NCBI GenBank assembly: GCA_013423385.1
Contig: BLZA01000030.1
Coordinates: 496,001-560,000 of the forward strand
Length of the DNA stretch: 64,000 bases
Origin: Naganishia liquefaciens
Taxonomy: Eukaryota; Basidiomycota; Tremellomycetes; Filobasidiales; Filobasidiaceae
Direction of reading: 5' to 3'
Below are positions 10,664 through 22,305 of the stretch, in pieces. The first letter of the stretch is position 1; every line of letters begins with the position of its first letter. Below the pieces are notes generated by a model that had not been told where the DNA came from, searched no databases, and was given only the letters and a program-made list of their open reading frames with translations. Both the position numbers and the translations under genes were made by a program.

Positions 10664-12582
10664 ATGTCTTGCCTACCGCCCAGAGATCCACGGAGCCGCT
10701 ATCCGGCGGTGGATCGCTATGAATGTCGACGTCAATGTACCCAGCAGCATCTGACATCGCCGTTGATCAGCTCGGGATGGTACACGGGGCCACAGTCGGT
10801 GGCGAAAACGAATTCGATTGCCGGACATGTCTCGACAGCGGAGCCGATGCCCAACAAAGATCGTCGACGAGTGAAAGATAGCGAGGGGTATACACCGTCA
10901 CGAAGCGGCAATCAATCAAGGCCGAAGGATTACTACTACTATGATCAAGGTTGCTCCCAACTCCGTGGAATCATACGTAGTGATCTCAGTCGGTCGGAAG
11001 GCTACAAGCTTCAGCGGAGAGACGCATACGTTGCCAGATCCCAAAAGGAGCCGTTCATCAAGAACAGAACGGCACACACTTCCTATCAGCTGGATAAATA
11101 TGCATCGGCTTGTAGATCTGCCGAAGACTTGCTCTCTGAGCAACACCGGTACCCTGGCGCCCCAGTTTGGGAACGGGCTACCAGCGGAAGCGACAATCAA
11201 AGTGCAAAACGCAAATCTCGACAGGAAACAATTCAGTACAAACAGATTCAACCGCCGTCTGAGAAACATCTTTCCATTTTTCCTGGAGGAAGGAGGGAAA
11301 GACTTCTCAGCAGCGATGCTGATCGACAACCTGCACTACCTTCCCCGCCTGCCACCGATAAATCGTCGCACCACCGACGGGACACCAAACCGTCGAGGAA
11401 AGAGGTAGAAGAGAAGGAGTCCATCAAGCAAGAATCGATGAATGTAGATGCCGTAGAAGAGGAGATTACGTGTCCAATGTGAGTCCTCTCCGTCAACTTG
11501 TCATTACCGATCTTCAAGATACTCATGCGGAAATGCGTCCTCATCAGATGCATGGCTATTCTGTAAGCCCTAAACCCGAGAGTGCTCCAATCGACTGATG
11601 CATTACCTTTGCGCTGAATAGTGTCGGCGCAACAGCTGCCGTTCCTTGCGGTCACTTATTCTGCGCACCGTGCGGTCTATCCTGGATTCGTGATCACGTA
11701 TGTCCCGCATTTTCCTTTCCATCCAGGGATCACCTCCTCGACATTCTTGACACCCTTTATGCGCTGCAATCAGGACAATTGCCCCATTTGCCGAGACCCG
11801 TTGGCCCAGCCGCTGACAATCGCGCTCGTTCCGATGCGCGTCGTCGATGCGCTGATTGGAAAATGGGTTGAAGCTAAAGGGTCCCAATGGGAAGGGCGGG
11901 ATGACTGGCGCGAGCGTTGCGCGTGAGCTAGGCCAGGTATATCGAACAAAGGGGTTTTAGACTGAAAAGTTGGGCATAGTGCTTGGGATGCGCAGCGAGT
12001 GGTTTGGCGAGAAGATCTGGAGGCTGTAGCTACGTCCCGCGAGATACTGGCGCACAACGGTGGTCACCTTGGGGGCCATGCCCAGCGTGGCATTCAGGTC
12101 GATGGCGCAGATATATGGCCAACATCGTAAGTGGCCAGAACTAGGCAGCTTGGTCATCCAGCTGACGCTGATCGGCGATCAGGCCGGTTACATCGTGGAT
12201 TCCTCTTGCTACATCTGAATTTAATGAACCTCCGCATCATTTTTTCCAGCCGGATCCGATCTCGGCCTTTCTGGACAGAATGGCAAGCCACCGCGGTAAT
12301 TGCGATCTCACCAGGAGGTTGGAATCGGCACTGACGCTAGCTCTCACAGCGGTTGAAGACCTCGTCCGCAATATGGGCACAAGGCTCGGCGGAACTCTCT
12401 GGATCGACACATCAGAGTCTCCACCCTTCTCCAGACATCTCTTCGATCCATTTTCGACGAGCACCATGAGGGACAGTGCATCTCAGCGGCAAGAGGCGCA
12501 GCGGCAAAGATCTGGGCGGCGAGATAGCTGGGATGACTGGGCTCAGGATGTTGCGGCAATGCTCACTTCGTTACGGGCGTGA
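10664..12582 (+). CDS. RING-finger protein, probable E3 ubiquitin ligase
   Basis: About 510 residues. The first exon (from ATG 10664, MSCLPPRDPRSRYPAVDRYE) encodes a basic, Ser/Arg-rich disordered region of about 270 residues ending SVEEEITCP-like sequence (actually VDAVEEEITCP). The RING is built from four exons: ITCPI, a 15-nt micro-exon giving CMAIL (11548-11562), VGATAAVPCGHLFCAPC with GLSWIRDH, then DNCPICRDPLAQPL. This gives the C-x2-C, C-x-H-x2-C-x2-C and C-x2-C ligands of a C3HC4 RING. Downstream exons carry RVVWREDLEAVATSREIL and a tail ending DSWDDWAQDVAAMLTSLRA. The joins after 11924 (GT at about 11924, AG at about 11980, then 12129-12184 and a weak donor near 12198) are my best phase-consistent reading. 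No named orthologue was recognised; substrate unknown. An upstream open frame reaching 10337 overlaps ERT1 and is not used. Confidence 0.75.
11548..11562 (+). other. 15-nt micro-exon inside the RING finger
   Basis: ATGCATGGCTATTCT is bounded by CAG on the left and GTAAGC on the right. It supplies the second cysteine of the first zinc-binding pair and restores phase on both sides (ITCPI-CMAIL-VGAT). Confidence 0.75.
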
Positions 12583-12942
12583 AGGCTAAGAAGTTATGGG
12601 TTGGCTTTCAAGCCTTGCTGGGTGTCCCTAAAGTGCTGTTCGATGAACTGACGCAGCGGGAGTGGCTTCTTAATTTCGCTGGTCCCCGCTGATTGCCATC
12701 CGGACAGCTGCTATAGTAATTTGCCTTGTACAACATTGGAAGAGCTGGCTATGCTTTACATCAGTGGTTATAATCGCGATGAATCAGTCACTGTTGTCTC
12801 CGGTACCCCTTTAAGCGGAGGTACTGCAACGTGTTTACCACTGCAACTAATGTGGCTTGATGGGAGCTACCATCCAGCTCATCACCACCTTACTTTCGTG
12901 AAGTTCGTATCGAAAACGCTTCTGGCTCCGCAGCTCCCGTTC
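12583..12942. other. Intergenic between convergent genes
   Basis: 3' flanks of the RING-finger gene (rightward) and the DUF1772 gene (leftward). No gene, RNA or repeat seen. Confidence 0.5.
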
Positions 12943-13555
12943 CTACTTCAGCGAAGCCCAAACTCCAACAAACGCTCCACAGGCGATTAACCAACCCCTG
13001 ACGGCATTCAGTCTCCCCCACTCATCAAAGACCCGGCGAATATGCGTCTCATCCTTGATTCGCTCCGCCGCGGCGTCTTGCAAGCCTTTGTATGCTGGAA
13101 GCATAGCGGCAAAGGTGAAAGGAATAAAGCTGGGCACGAGGAGGCATGCGCCGAAGTACATCCTCCGCGTCGTTGAATCCAGAGCTGTAGACATGTGACG
13201 TTAGATCAGGCATTTCATCGCGCGAAAAGGACGAAGACACGCGAAGGTCTCACCCAAGTACGCCAGGTATCCAAACGCTCCGCTCGAGAGCACCGTCAGT
13301 GCCGGAGAAGAGAGCATGGCGTGCCGTACCATGTCGCGCCATCGCTTAGCGGATTCAGTGGACGGCGCATCACGGAATATCCGGGCCATGACTGTCGAGT
13401 GGAAGATCTTTCCTGTGCGATGGTGAGGTTACGAGATGAATAGTTTCGGAAGTTGAGGGTGGAGAGGAGGGCTACTCACCCGCGAGAAAGGTTGACAGGC
13501 CAATGCCGACGGTCTGGGCTATTCTGACAGTATGAATGTGGGCGGGGAACATCAT
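12943..13555 (-). CDS. DUF1772 (anthrone-oxygenase-like) membrane protein
   Basis: Small four-helix membrane protein of the DUF1772 family; some members are anthrone oxygenases in ascomycete polyketide clusters, but most are uncharacterised. Three exons give about 160 residues: MMFPAHIHTVRIAQTVGIGL with STFLAG, then KIFHSTVMARIFRDAPSTES plus a helix ending TVLSSGAFGYLAYLG, then RMYFGACLLVPSFIPFTFAA and a last helix GWLIACGAFVGVWASLK. The hydrophobic segments and the conserved Arg/Trp-rich loop (EWGRLNAVRGWL) match the family. Start is ATG 13555 or the next codon at 13552. Neighbours give no polyketide context, so a specific reaction should not be assumed. Confidence 0.8.
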
Positions 13556-14169
13556 TGTATCGAGGGGTGTGCCAAGATAGTCTATGGAGTCTATATCGTG
13601 CTGATCGCTCGGGCAGTCGCTCAATTGAAAGCGCTCAATCGAAAGAGCTATTTCGAGTATTGAGAACTTGGAAAGTGCGAACGCGGGCATCACCGGTCTT
13701 CGGAAGCGTTCTCGGATACAAAATGTATCGGTGATACTGATTCGTCATCCTATATACGGATTTGATCTATGATTGATTGTCTACAGCCCTTTTAGCACGG
13801 ATTCACAAGTGGCGGTCAATAAGGCGAAACAATCTCAATATCGTAAAGCGCGACATCTGTCAAAATCCAGCGTTGGATGTTCTTTTTCTTTGGGAGCCAA
13901 GTACGTTGAAAACTCAATCAACCAAATCACTTAGGTTTTCAAGGGTTTCAGGAATTCGAGCGGCCGACTCCCGGGAAACGAGATCGGACTGTCCAAGACA
14001 TGGCATATATCCATTCGAGAAGCGTCTTTTCGACTACTCGCACGATACTCGCGCTAGAGATCAATTGTCCTCCACCTGCATCGAGCCCAGCTGGCGGGAT
14101 AGGCTCCGAAGCTGCGATAGCATCGACTCAATGGAGACATTTCTTAAAATTTCGAGAGACCATCAGCGA
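13556..14169. other. Intergenic: DUF1772 upstream region and NUP82 3' flank
   Basis: Contains the DUF1772 promoter (a TATATA-like element near 13751) and the end of NUP82 at 14170. Open frames on the plus strand here have no family features. Confidence 0.45.
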
Positions 14170-17134
14170 TCATGACCACGATAGCCATAGAAGCCCGACA
14201 TACTCTTGTCGCAATGAATTTTCAATCTTAGCCAGATGACTGATACCCACACCCTTGCCCGCCGACTTTTGTGAAGAGTCGGCTTGCTTTGCTGCCGTAT
14301 CCTTGGATGTCAAGCTTTCGAGTTCCGTTTTTACCTGCATCGCATATGTGGCGTAAGCATCCTTGAGTCATATCTCGTGCATGTCCACTCACTGCTTCGA
14401 TCCGCGCGACCAACGATTTGTCGTTCCCTTCCCCTCCCTCGATCTCGCGCTTGATCTTTTCCAAATCATCCATCCAGGCTCTCTCTTGCAAACTGATTTC
14501 CGGATGCGCACGATCCATCATATTCTGCATCGCTGTCCCCAGGCGCTCCGTCAGGGCTTCTTGCTTGTCGACCAGCTGCTTGCACCGTTGCCTAATGTAC
14601 TCCAGGTTATCGGTCGTGTCTACTGTTGGCAGCATTTGCCGCACGAGGTGGTCGTTCTTTCCCTCCACAGCTCGCGCGCGCGCTGTCGCCTCTTGCACGC
14701 GCTTGAGCTGCCGCGCGACTTCCTGTACTTGCAGGTCGAGCCGTCCTTCTACTTGCGAGCTGAGCGACCGCACTTGCTTGATCGCTGCGGCAAACTTTTG
14801 GGTAATATTGCCAAACGCGCGCAAATCTTCAGCCGATATCATTTCAAGGGGTTGCGAGCCTCGACCGGCCGGAATCAGCGACTTGATTTGCATGTCAATC
14901 AAGAGCCTTTCATAATCTTCTGGGCGGATGCTGTATGGCTGTTGCACGAGCAGAGACACGTAAGCAGGTTTGTTTGGGCTTTCCGAGGATTTCGCCGGCG
15001 TCACGAGTGGGTCCTCGACGGTAGCCGCTGCGGCCATAGTCAAATCGAGCGCGACGACGTGACGCGAAGCGGTCATGCTAATCAAGGTGGTGCCTACGCG
15101 CAAGTCTGTGATGATCGTTGTTGCTGTCATCACCCGACCTGTCGACAGGGCCTCTTTCCCGACGGCATCGATGGCCCACGTGTTCTCACTTTTGATCTCG
15201 CTCTGCCAGAACGTTTCCAACTTTTCCGGCTCATCGGCGTCGAGCGCAGCTGCGAGGGCGTGCGCCCACGGCGCGACCGAAACCCGATGTACGCCGAGCG
15301 CATGATGTACGTAGAATGTCGCGTCGTCGAATGGATCGACGAGTATTGTAGGTGGATCGTTGTCGAGCATTGCATAGCGGGAAGCGAGCGAACCAGACTG
15401 TCCTTTGGCGGTCTTGATTTCGGCTAAGAGGCCGAGGTCGATGGACTCGTACACGGCAAGACTCGGCGTGACGTGGTCGTCCTGCCCAAATTCAATCATG
15501 GCCGTACTAATTCATTGTAAAGCAAACTCACCACCTCCTCAAGCCACATAGCTTCGACTTTCGCAATCTCAAGACAAACATCAACTCTTCCATCTTTCCA
15601 CACTATCGCCGCCACTCCTATCCCGGATCCTAACGCTGTTGCTTGCTCTTTTGCCTTGCCTTTACTATTACGACTCGATGCGGCTCCCGTCCCGGGCATG
15701 ACAACGAGATCACTTGCGACACCCTCCACGCGCGGCCCCGTCTCGGCGGATAATACTAGCTCCTCTGGCGCAGGCTTGAAGAGGAACGGCCCTTGCCGTT
15801 TGACAGCCTTGCCGTCGTTGAGGTACTTGAGTTTCGGCAGCGTGATCGTGTAGGCATCGCCCGTGGCGTGGTGGTCTGCGCTCGAACCGGCGACTTGTTG
15901 CGCGGCGATTTGCGAGGCGAGGATATCGGCATAACGACGTTGGGCTGCGAGGCGACGGACGTGAGTCTCTCGATGGGTTGAATCATGTGCTTCTTTTGAA
16001 GAAGGGGGCTCTGATTGCGTGAGTTCGGCTTGTAGCTGATTGGCCTTGTATTGCAGAAAGATGTTCAGGGCGTCGACGTAGGATGATGGTATGGAACTGC
16101 GACGGCGAGGATCTCATCAGAGCGGATCTCATCTGCTGCAGACCCTGCCTGACTCACCATCTTTGCGGCAAAAACGGGCAAACCGCCCAAATATCCCCAT
16201 TCCGCATCAATCCATACAGCGTCATTGGTCCCCAGTCGCCCAATCCTTGTCCGACCGCAAACGACACAGCAGTCTCGGCCTCTTCGTCAGGTGTTCCGAA
16301 CGCGCGACGGCGTTTGGACGATCCTGTTGCCGATTTGCCTTTATGGGATGGGCGTGGTGGGCGCGTGGGAGGTTTGTCGGTCAGGAAGGAGAGTTCCTGT
16401 TGGGGTTCGTCGCAGTCGCGCTGCACGTCGAATTCACTACGGAGCAATGGTTGTAGGTTTCAGGTTAGGCAGTATAGATTGAGGGGTTGTATCGGTAACA
16501 CTTACCGAAGGACGGCATCTTCCGTCAGAATGAGGAGCGACTTGCCGTCTTCGCCCCATGAATGCCAGTCAATCTTGGCAATCTTTGATCCCTCGGCATG
16601 ATACAGGTTTGCACCTACAAGTCCGCCTCTGCCGAGAATTTGAGCTCCGACAACGTCAGGGAATGGTGAAGACTCACTCGCAATCCAAGTCCTGGTTCAT
16701 GCTCTTGTGTTGCCGCGCTTTCGGTAGGCGGAGAACAACGACCAGGTGTGTTCCGGCAATGGCTATGAGCTTCCCCGTCGGATTGACGCATAGCTGTTGA
16801 ATCTGAAAGTCTAAAGCTGGATGTCGCAAATTCTGCAAAAGGATGAGCGTCGTTACTGCATGGGAAGACGAACGATGTAATTGGCATTACACACCTTGTA
16901 GTGCAGCTGCTCTGGTGCGACTGACCCTCCTCTGATTAAGCGACCGGCTACCTCCTTGCACTCTACGAGATCCGTGATCCGCAACTCTTGCCCAACGGCA
17001 ACGATAAGATCCGCACCGCGACATGCCATGCGCTGTTTCCGCTGTTGTCCCGTGGGATGGGCAGGCGAGGCATCTGTGATGGGCTTGAATATTGGATGTG
17101 AGGGAAGCTCGCGAAGCCAGTTGGAGGGGGACAT
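14170..17134 (-). CDS. NUP82: Nucleoporin Nup82/Nup88 homologue
   Basis: Cytoplasmic-side nuclear pore protein that anchors the mRNA-export platform (Nup82/Nup88 with Nup159 and Nsp1 in known systems). About 850 residues. The N-terminal beta-propeller starts MSPSNWLRELPSHPIF from ATG 17134 and includes QIQQLCVNPTGKLIAIAGTH, IAKIDWHSWGEDGKSLLILT, EDAVLREFDVQRD and YGLMRNGDIWAVCPFLPQR, all hallmark strings of this family. The C-terminal half is coiled coil (KQVRSLSSQVEGRLDLQVQE, ARQLKRVQEATARARAVEGK). Seven or so short introns were joined by phase. One of 50 nt (about 15482-15531) joins WLEEV to DDHVTPSLAVYE. The last join at about 14386/14328 gives VKTELESLTSKDTAAK and the end IENSLRQEYVGLLWLSWS. 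It is divergent from CBF5. Confidence 0.9.
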
Positions 17135-17535
17135 CGCGATTGGCAAGAGAAGGGAACTCGAGGAAAGGACGACTGCTTGTGAGATGGGAGAAGATGAACC
17201 AACCTGAATGTAGCCATCAGCATCTGTGACACGTCATTCCACTTCTCCAAACTGTTCGATCGCTCGCTTATCTAATCGCTCCCCGCTGCCCCATCTCGGC
17301 CGCCGACTTGTGTTCTGCCGTTCACGTGACCGCGGAAATGTCTGTGTCTGTTCCCCTTCTCGCCTTGAAGCCAGCTCCATTCCCACTTGTCGTCCCCTGC
17401 CATTACGACAACCGCACAGGAGCGCAAGAGGTACAGATCGTCTCAGTACATCACCAGGTCATCTTAAGACCGCCTCTCATACGCCCCGACACCCTTGACG
17501 CTCACCCTCGTCCTCCGCAAAACAAAAAAACAAAA
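17135..17535. promoter_or_regulatory. Divergent NUP82/CBF5 promoter region
   Basis: About 400 nt shared by two divergent housekeeping genes. The CBF5 side is C/T-rich with CAAAA just before the ATG. An upstream ATG at 17338 is in frame with CBF5 with no stop between (see findings). Confidence 0.5.
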
Positions 17536-19249
17536 ATGTCTGTGGTTAAGGCTGTCCCGCAGGAGCAGGTCGCTGCGTTGCAGCAGCAAGGAGAGTATCA
17601 GATCAAGAGCAGTGATGCCCAGCCGGCGCTCGGTAAGTGAAAGGATTGAAGCCATGCAGATACTTGGCAACTGATCGACCACCCTTCAGACACGTCGCAA
17701 TGGCCGCTCTTGCTGAAAAATTACGACAAGTTGATCGTCCGATCCTCTCACTTTACCCCTATCCCCGCCGGATGCAGTCCGTTGAAGCGGGATCTGCAAT
17801 CCTACATCAAGTACGCACGCTCTCTCACACGCCGCTACTTGAATACTCACCCCGCTACCCCATCAGGTCCGGTGTTATCAACCTCGACAAGCCCTCCAAC
17901 CCTTCCTCGCACGAAGTCGTCGCATGGCTCCGTCGAATCCTTCGATGCGAAAAGACCGGTCACTCGGGTACCCTCGACCCGAAGGTCACCGGCTGTCTCA
18001 TTGTCTGCATTGACCGTGCCACCCGACTTGTCAAGTCCCAGCAAGGCGCAGGAAAGGAGTACGTCTGTGTTGTCCGCTTCCACGATGCCGTCCCCGATGG
18101 AGAAAAGGGATTTGCACGTGCGCTCGAGACCCTCACGGGTGCCCTCTTCCAGCGACCGCCGTTGATTTCCGCCGTCAAGCGACAGCTGCGTATCCGAACG
18201 ATCCACGAGAGCAAGATGCTCGAATACGACGACAAGCGACACTTGGGCGTCTTCTGGGTCTCGTGCGAGGCGGGTACCTATATCCGAACGCTCTGTGTCC
18301 ATCTCGGTCTCTTGCTCGGTGTTGGTGCGCACATGCAGGAATTGCGACGTGTCCGAAGTGGAGCGATGAGTGAGAACGACGATATCGTCTCGATGCACGA
18401 TGTCCTCGATGCGCAATGGTCGTACGACAATACCCGAGACGAGTCTTACCTCCGACGCGTTATTCGACCCCTCGAATCCCTCTTGACGGGCTTCAAACGT
18501 GTCGTCGTCCGAGACAGCGCCGTCAACGCCGTTTGCTACGGTGCCAAGCTCATGTTGCCCGGTGTTCTCCGATATGAAGCCGACATTGAAGTTAACGAGG
18601 AAGTCGTCCTCATGACCACCAAGGGTGAAGCCATCGCCATCGGTATCGCCCTCATGTCCACCGTCGACATGGCCACGTGCGATCACGGAATCGTCGCCAA
18701 GGTCAAGCGATGCATCATGAACCGGGACTTGTACCCGCGACGATGGGGCTTGGGACCCAAGGCGCAAGAGAAGAAGAAGATGGTCAAGAGCGGAAAGCTG
18801 GACAAGTATGGCAAGACTATCGAGGGTGTCACGCCCAAGGACTGGACCGAGGGCTACGTCGATTACAAGGAGGATGGTGTTGTCACGTTTGGCAAGGTCG
18901 AGACCCAGCCCGAGGCTGCTGCTCCGGCCAAGATGGAAGTTGACGCTGCGCCCGCTGCGGCCGAGGTCAAGCCCGCTATCGAAGCTACCGCTGCGGCAGA
19001 TGAGGCCGATGCCAAAAAGGAAAAGAAGCGCAAGCGAAAGAGCGAGGCGGCTGCAGCGGCGGAAGCTGGGGATGTGACCGTCGAGGGGGCCGAGGATGGC
19101 ACAAAAAAGAAGAAGTCAAAGAAGGTCAAAACGGAGGGAGACGCCGAGGAGGTAAGTGGTCGTGGTTGACGATCTGACGACTTCATCTGCTGATGGATTG
19201 CTTTCAGACTCCCAAGAAGGAGAAGAAGAAGAAATCGAAGAGCGAGTAG
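17536..19249 (+). CDS. CBF5: Dyskerin/Cbf5 pseudouridine synthase of H/ACA snoRNPs
   Basis: Nucleolar catalytic subunit of H/ACA snoRNPs, converting uridines to pseudouridine in rRNA and needed for pre-rRNA processing. About 510 residues. [18 protein letters not shown], then the dyskerin N-domain ([39 protein letters not shown]) and the TruB domain with the catalytic aspartate in [20 protein letters not shown]. The PUA region includes [20 protein letters not shown] and [20 protein letters not shown]. The C-terminus is an Ala/Glu/Lys-rich nucleolar tail. Three introns: after codon 33 (GT at 17633), near 17813-17868, and within the tail (GT about 19152 to AG 19207), giving the end [13 protein letters not shown]. 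The start at 17536 matches the length of known Cbf5 N-termini. Confidence 0.97.
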
Positions 19250-19549
19250 GATTGAATGCATCTCTGCATCTTTGCATCTCTGCATGTCTACAATCCCTTT
19301 CGATTTGCTTGTATGATTCTTCCTTCGCCCTGCGATCTATGCATGATCGACTGTATTTCCTGCTTGCCCGACACGTTTTAAGCCTTAGTTGCTCACGGTG
19401 CCCCGCCGCGCCTCTGAGTGTAATCCATCGACAAAGTACCACTGTGCTATCAGACTGTCCGTAGATCGCACTACAACAGATTTTCAGGATTCTCGGGGCA
19501 GCCAAACCATCTGTGACATGCGTTCACCTCAAATTCAGCGACAGCATTT
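19250..19549. other. Convergent 3' flanks of CBF5 and Zn2Cys6 gene
   Basis: About 300 nt between two stop codons; T-rich in part. No gene seen. Confidence 0.5.
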
Positions 19550-21279
19550 TTAATCGTGCGTTCCTGTAAACGGTTGGGATTTCCAAATGTCTTCTATCTC
19601 GAAAAACGCTCTCATGCCGGTGGGCGACGATGGGGCTGTCGATGCCTACACAATGCGATATTCAATAAGGCGGGAGGGCTCGTGCAGGCGAATACTCACA
19701 TGGCCCATGAAAGGCAATTTAGTCATAGCCGGTTTCTGTTCTGTATTGGCAACCAACGCGGTAGCCGGTACAGGGCCCTGATTCGTCACGGACTGGTCTA
19801 GCGGACGAGACAAGATACCGTCTTTGAAGTCGACCAGCGGCGAAAGCTTTGCGCAGAGCAATTGCGCATGGTTCGCGAAACCCATCGTCGGGTTTTGCGC
19901 CAGTGCCGGCGTTGCGTTGCCAGAGGTTGACGTGCTGTAGAGGCTGTGCATATTGGCGAGGATTGCAGACTCGGTTTGCTGGTGTGTCGGGGGTGCTGGT
20001 CGGTTTGCCAGTTGTCTGCCAGACAGAGGAGTGCCAGTCGGACTGCCCTTCAGCGGTGTTGCGAGCGGGAGGGCGGCAATGTGCGCTTGAAGCTGGAGGT
20101 CACGGTTCATCCATTGTTGTCGTGTCTGCAGTTGAGCGGGTCGTTGAGAGGTGATTGCAGGGGCAGGTTTTTGATACAGGTGGCTGACATGTTGTCCGTC
20201 GCTGCGATGTATCATCAAATGGGAAGGACCTGGAAGATGCGAGTGAGCCAGATCAAGAGCATCGGACCCCGCGCCCATTTGGCGTTCCACTCACCATGTC
20301 CTGGTTGGCTGTTCATCAGAATCGAAGGATGTAGCTGATACAGACTTTGCGAAGCATTGTCAAAGGGCAGAGAATCATAGTCTCCTTTGCGCTTATAGGG
20401 GCCCCTGCACAATGTGATTAGAGTACTCCCAGTCAGGTTCAAGCGGCACGACGCATCTTGCCAAACCCTTTCCGCAACTCACCTTTTGATTCCTCTTTGC
20501 CTTGGTTTCCTCGGACTGTCAACGCAATCACTGTAGCCATACTGAAAGCGACGCAAAGAGTGTTACAGCACAGCAATGGGAAAATAAAGACCCTCCTCAC
20601 CTTGACACAACGCTCGCAGGGTCTGGATGAGATTCGAGCAGATTCAGTCAAGTAAGCGTGTCTCAAAGTGCTGGGCACTAACCTTTCCTGTGAGCACTTT
20701 TTGCACGCCTTTTGGCAATGTATGCACGCATTCTTGACTTGAACGCGTTTGGGTTTGGGCAGTGCATCTTTGAGCGGCTCGGACCCTGCCAAGGAGCCAT
20801 CACTTGCTGCAGACGAGCCCTGGGGGGAGACGGGGCCTGACCGCGGCTGCTGCGCTGCCAGACTGGCAAGAAGAGGCAAGGAATACGACAACGAATGATA
20901 CTTGACATTTTCTGTGCTGCCATTCTGCGTTGTCAAGAGGTCTCGACCGCTCTGCACAGCGTGTAGTGCTCCTGCCGCAGCCCCCTTCCCATCAGACCCG
21001 ACATGATCACCCTCCTTCTTGTCAAGAGGAAGACTGTTCCAGTCCTGCGCCGCTGTATGTGGCTGGCTGGTACGTTTGAGCTAGAAAGACACACCAAACG
21101 AAGAACTCAGCGTGGAGGTATATGAGCCATCGATCATCAAAGAGTGTTTCGCTTACCAGAAGACTCTGGACAGTTGGACCGAGTCTAAGGGGCGAATATT
21201 CATCGGCGGTATGAGTAGCTCTTATTCCCGACGAATGACTAAGGCTCTCAGAAGCTGCCTGATACTGCACCTGCGGCAT
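19550..21279 (-). CDS. Zn2Cys6 transcription factor with RGPYKRK motif
   Basis: Fungal binuclear zinc-cluster regulator, about 460 residues. ATG 21279 opens MPQVQYQAASESLSHSSG; an intron at about 21149-21082 joins QSLL to LKRTSQPHTAAQDWNSLPLD. The zinc cluster spans three exons: NACIHCQKACKKCSQER, RPCERCVK, YGYSDCVDSPRKPRQRGIKR, then GPYKRKGDYDS, giving the six cysteines and the basic RGPYKRK sequence found in a common basidiomycete and ascomycete subgroup. The rest is low-complexity Gln/Pro/Thr-rich sequence with no fungal-specific transcription-factor middle domain. The end uses an intron of about 54 nt (GTGAGT after MGH), giving a last exon EIEDIWKSQPFTGTHD; without splicing it would stop at 19646. 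It is divergent from the kelch gene. Target genes unknown. Confidence 0.85.
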
Positions 21280-22305
21280 GCCTTTTCAAGACACGTAGTT
21301 CCGTCCGCCGAGCGCTGTGGAACGCTAGCAGCCTTAGACGATCAATGCTTTCAGTTGAACACGACAGAGTTCAGGGGTGTTGCGGCGAGGTTGGGGTCGT
21401 CTTTCTGAGATCCGTAATACATATAGACCGGAGTTGCGGGACTGCAGCAACATGAAACGGAGGTAGTCCCGCCGCAAGCCAGAATGCGATGCATGTTCCC
21501 GGAAAACATGCCCAGATGTCTCGCCCTTACAAGTCACTGTCTCCTGAGCTCCTTTCAGTATGAAAACAGGGACAAAGGGATTGACGGAGATAAGGGGCGA
21601 ACAAGGCTGATTAGCGTTATGGCCTTGCAAGCCTACCCTCTGACACGAGCAGAAGGCTAGACTTTGCTTTACTTCGCTGTATAGTGGAAGCTCTTAAGTT
21701 CAGCGACCTCACTTACGAGGAGTCCTACCCGATAGATCGCGCACGGCAAGATGTCTCCGCAAGCGATATATCGATCTGCAGAGAGTACCTCATACTTGAT
21801 GCAACCGTGGCAAGACAGGCGCAGGTCAAGTTCAGGCCCACAACGGACAGCTTCGCGTACAAGTCCGCTCACCGGCGTTTCAGATTCGCGTTGTAGCGCG
21901 TTTCTGAAATCCGGGAACCATCAATAACAAATCCAATTGATGAGTGATAGCATTAGCAACCTGTAAGGCACCCTACTATTATAGCTACAATTGTCGAGCA
22001 CAACGGCATTTTACAGCACTAAGGCAACACATGTGTCTACGTGCAGAAGGGCACTTGTAATCGCCTCCTCCTGGAATCGGTTGATCCGGCACACCGATCA
22101 CTCGGGATTGGTACAAAGGGATAGAGACGACAGCTGCAACTTGGCCAATTACTTCCAGAATTCTTGCTCCTTTGCTCCGGGAAGGCGTCAAGACCGTGTT
22201 GGTTCCCTCGAGAGTTCCTCCGCGAGGTTCGACCTGCTTTACGAACACGAGGCCGACGCCGCTTAGAAAACTCTTTCACACGCCAATCTACATCAATTGC
22301 GGCTA
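21280..22305. promoter_or_regulatory. Divergent promoter region, Zn2Cys6 gene / kelch gene
   Basis: About 1 kb between two divergent starts, long for this window. It holds an inverted repeat at 21491-21511. No open frame has recognisable features; long 5' UTRs or an upstream regulatory RNA are possible. Confidence 0.4.
21491..21511. promoter_or_regulatory. Dyad: GCATGTT - 7 nt - AACATGC
   Basis: Perfect 7-nt inverted repeat around CCCGGAA, 212 nt upstream of the Zn2Cys6 start. It has the form of a dimeric activator site but binding is unproven. Confidence 0.3.

Noticed and set aside
12943-13555. Secondary-metabolite cluster suggested by DUF1772 and zinc-cluster genes
   Set aside because: No polyketide synthase, peptide synthetase, terpene synthase or tailoring enzyme nearby; neighbours are housekeeping genes.
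14363-15427. 354-codon plus-strand open frame
   Set aside because: Antisense shadow of the NUP82 coiled-coil exon.
17847-18767. 306-codon minus-strand open frame
   Set aside because: Antisense shadow of the CBF5 catalytic exon.
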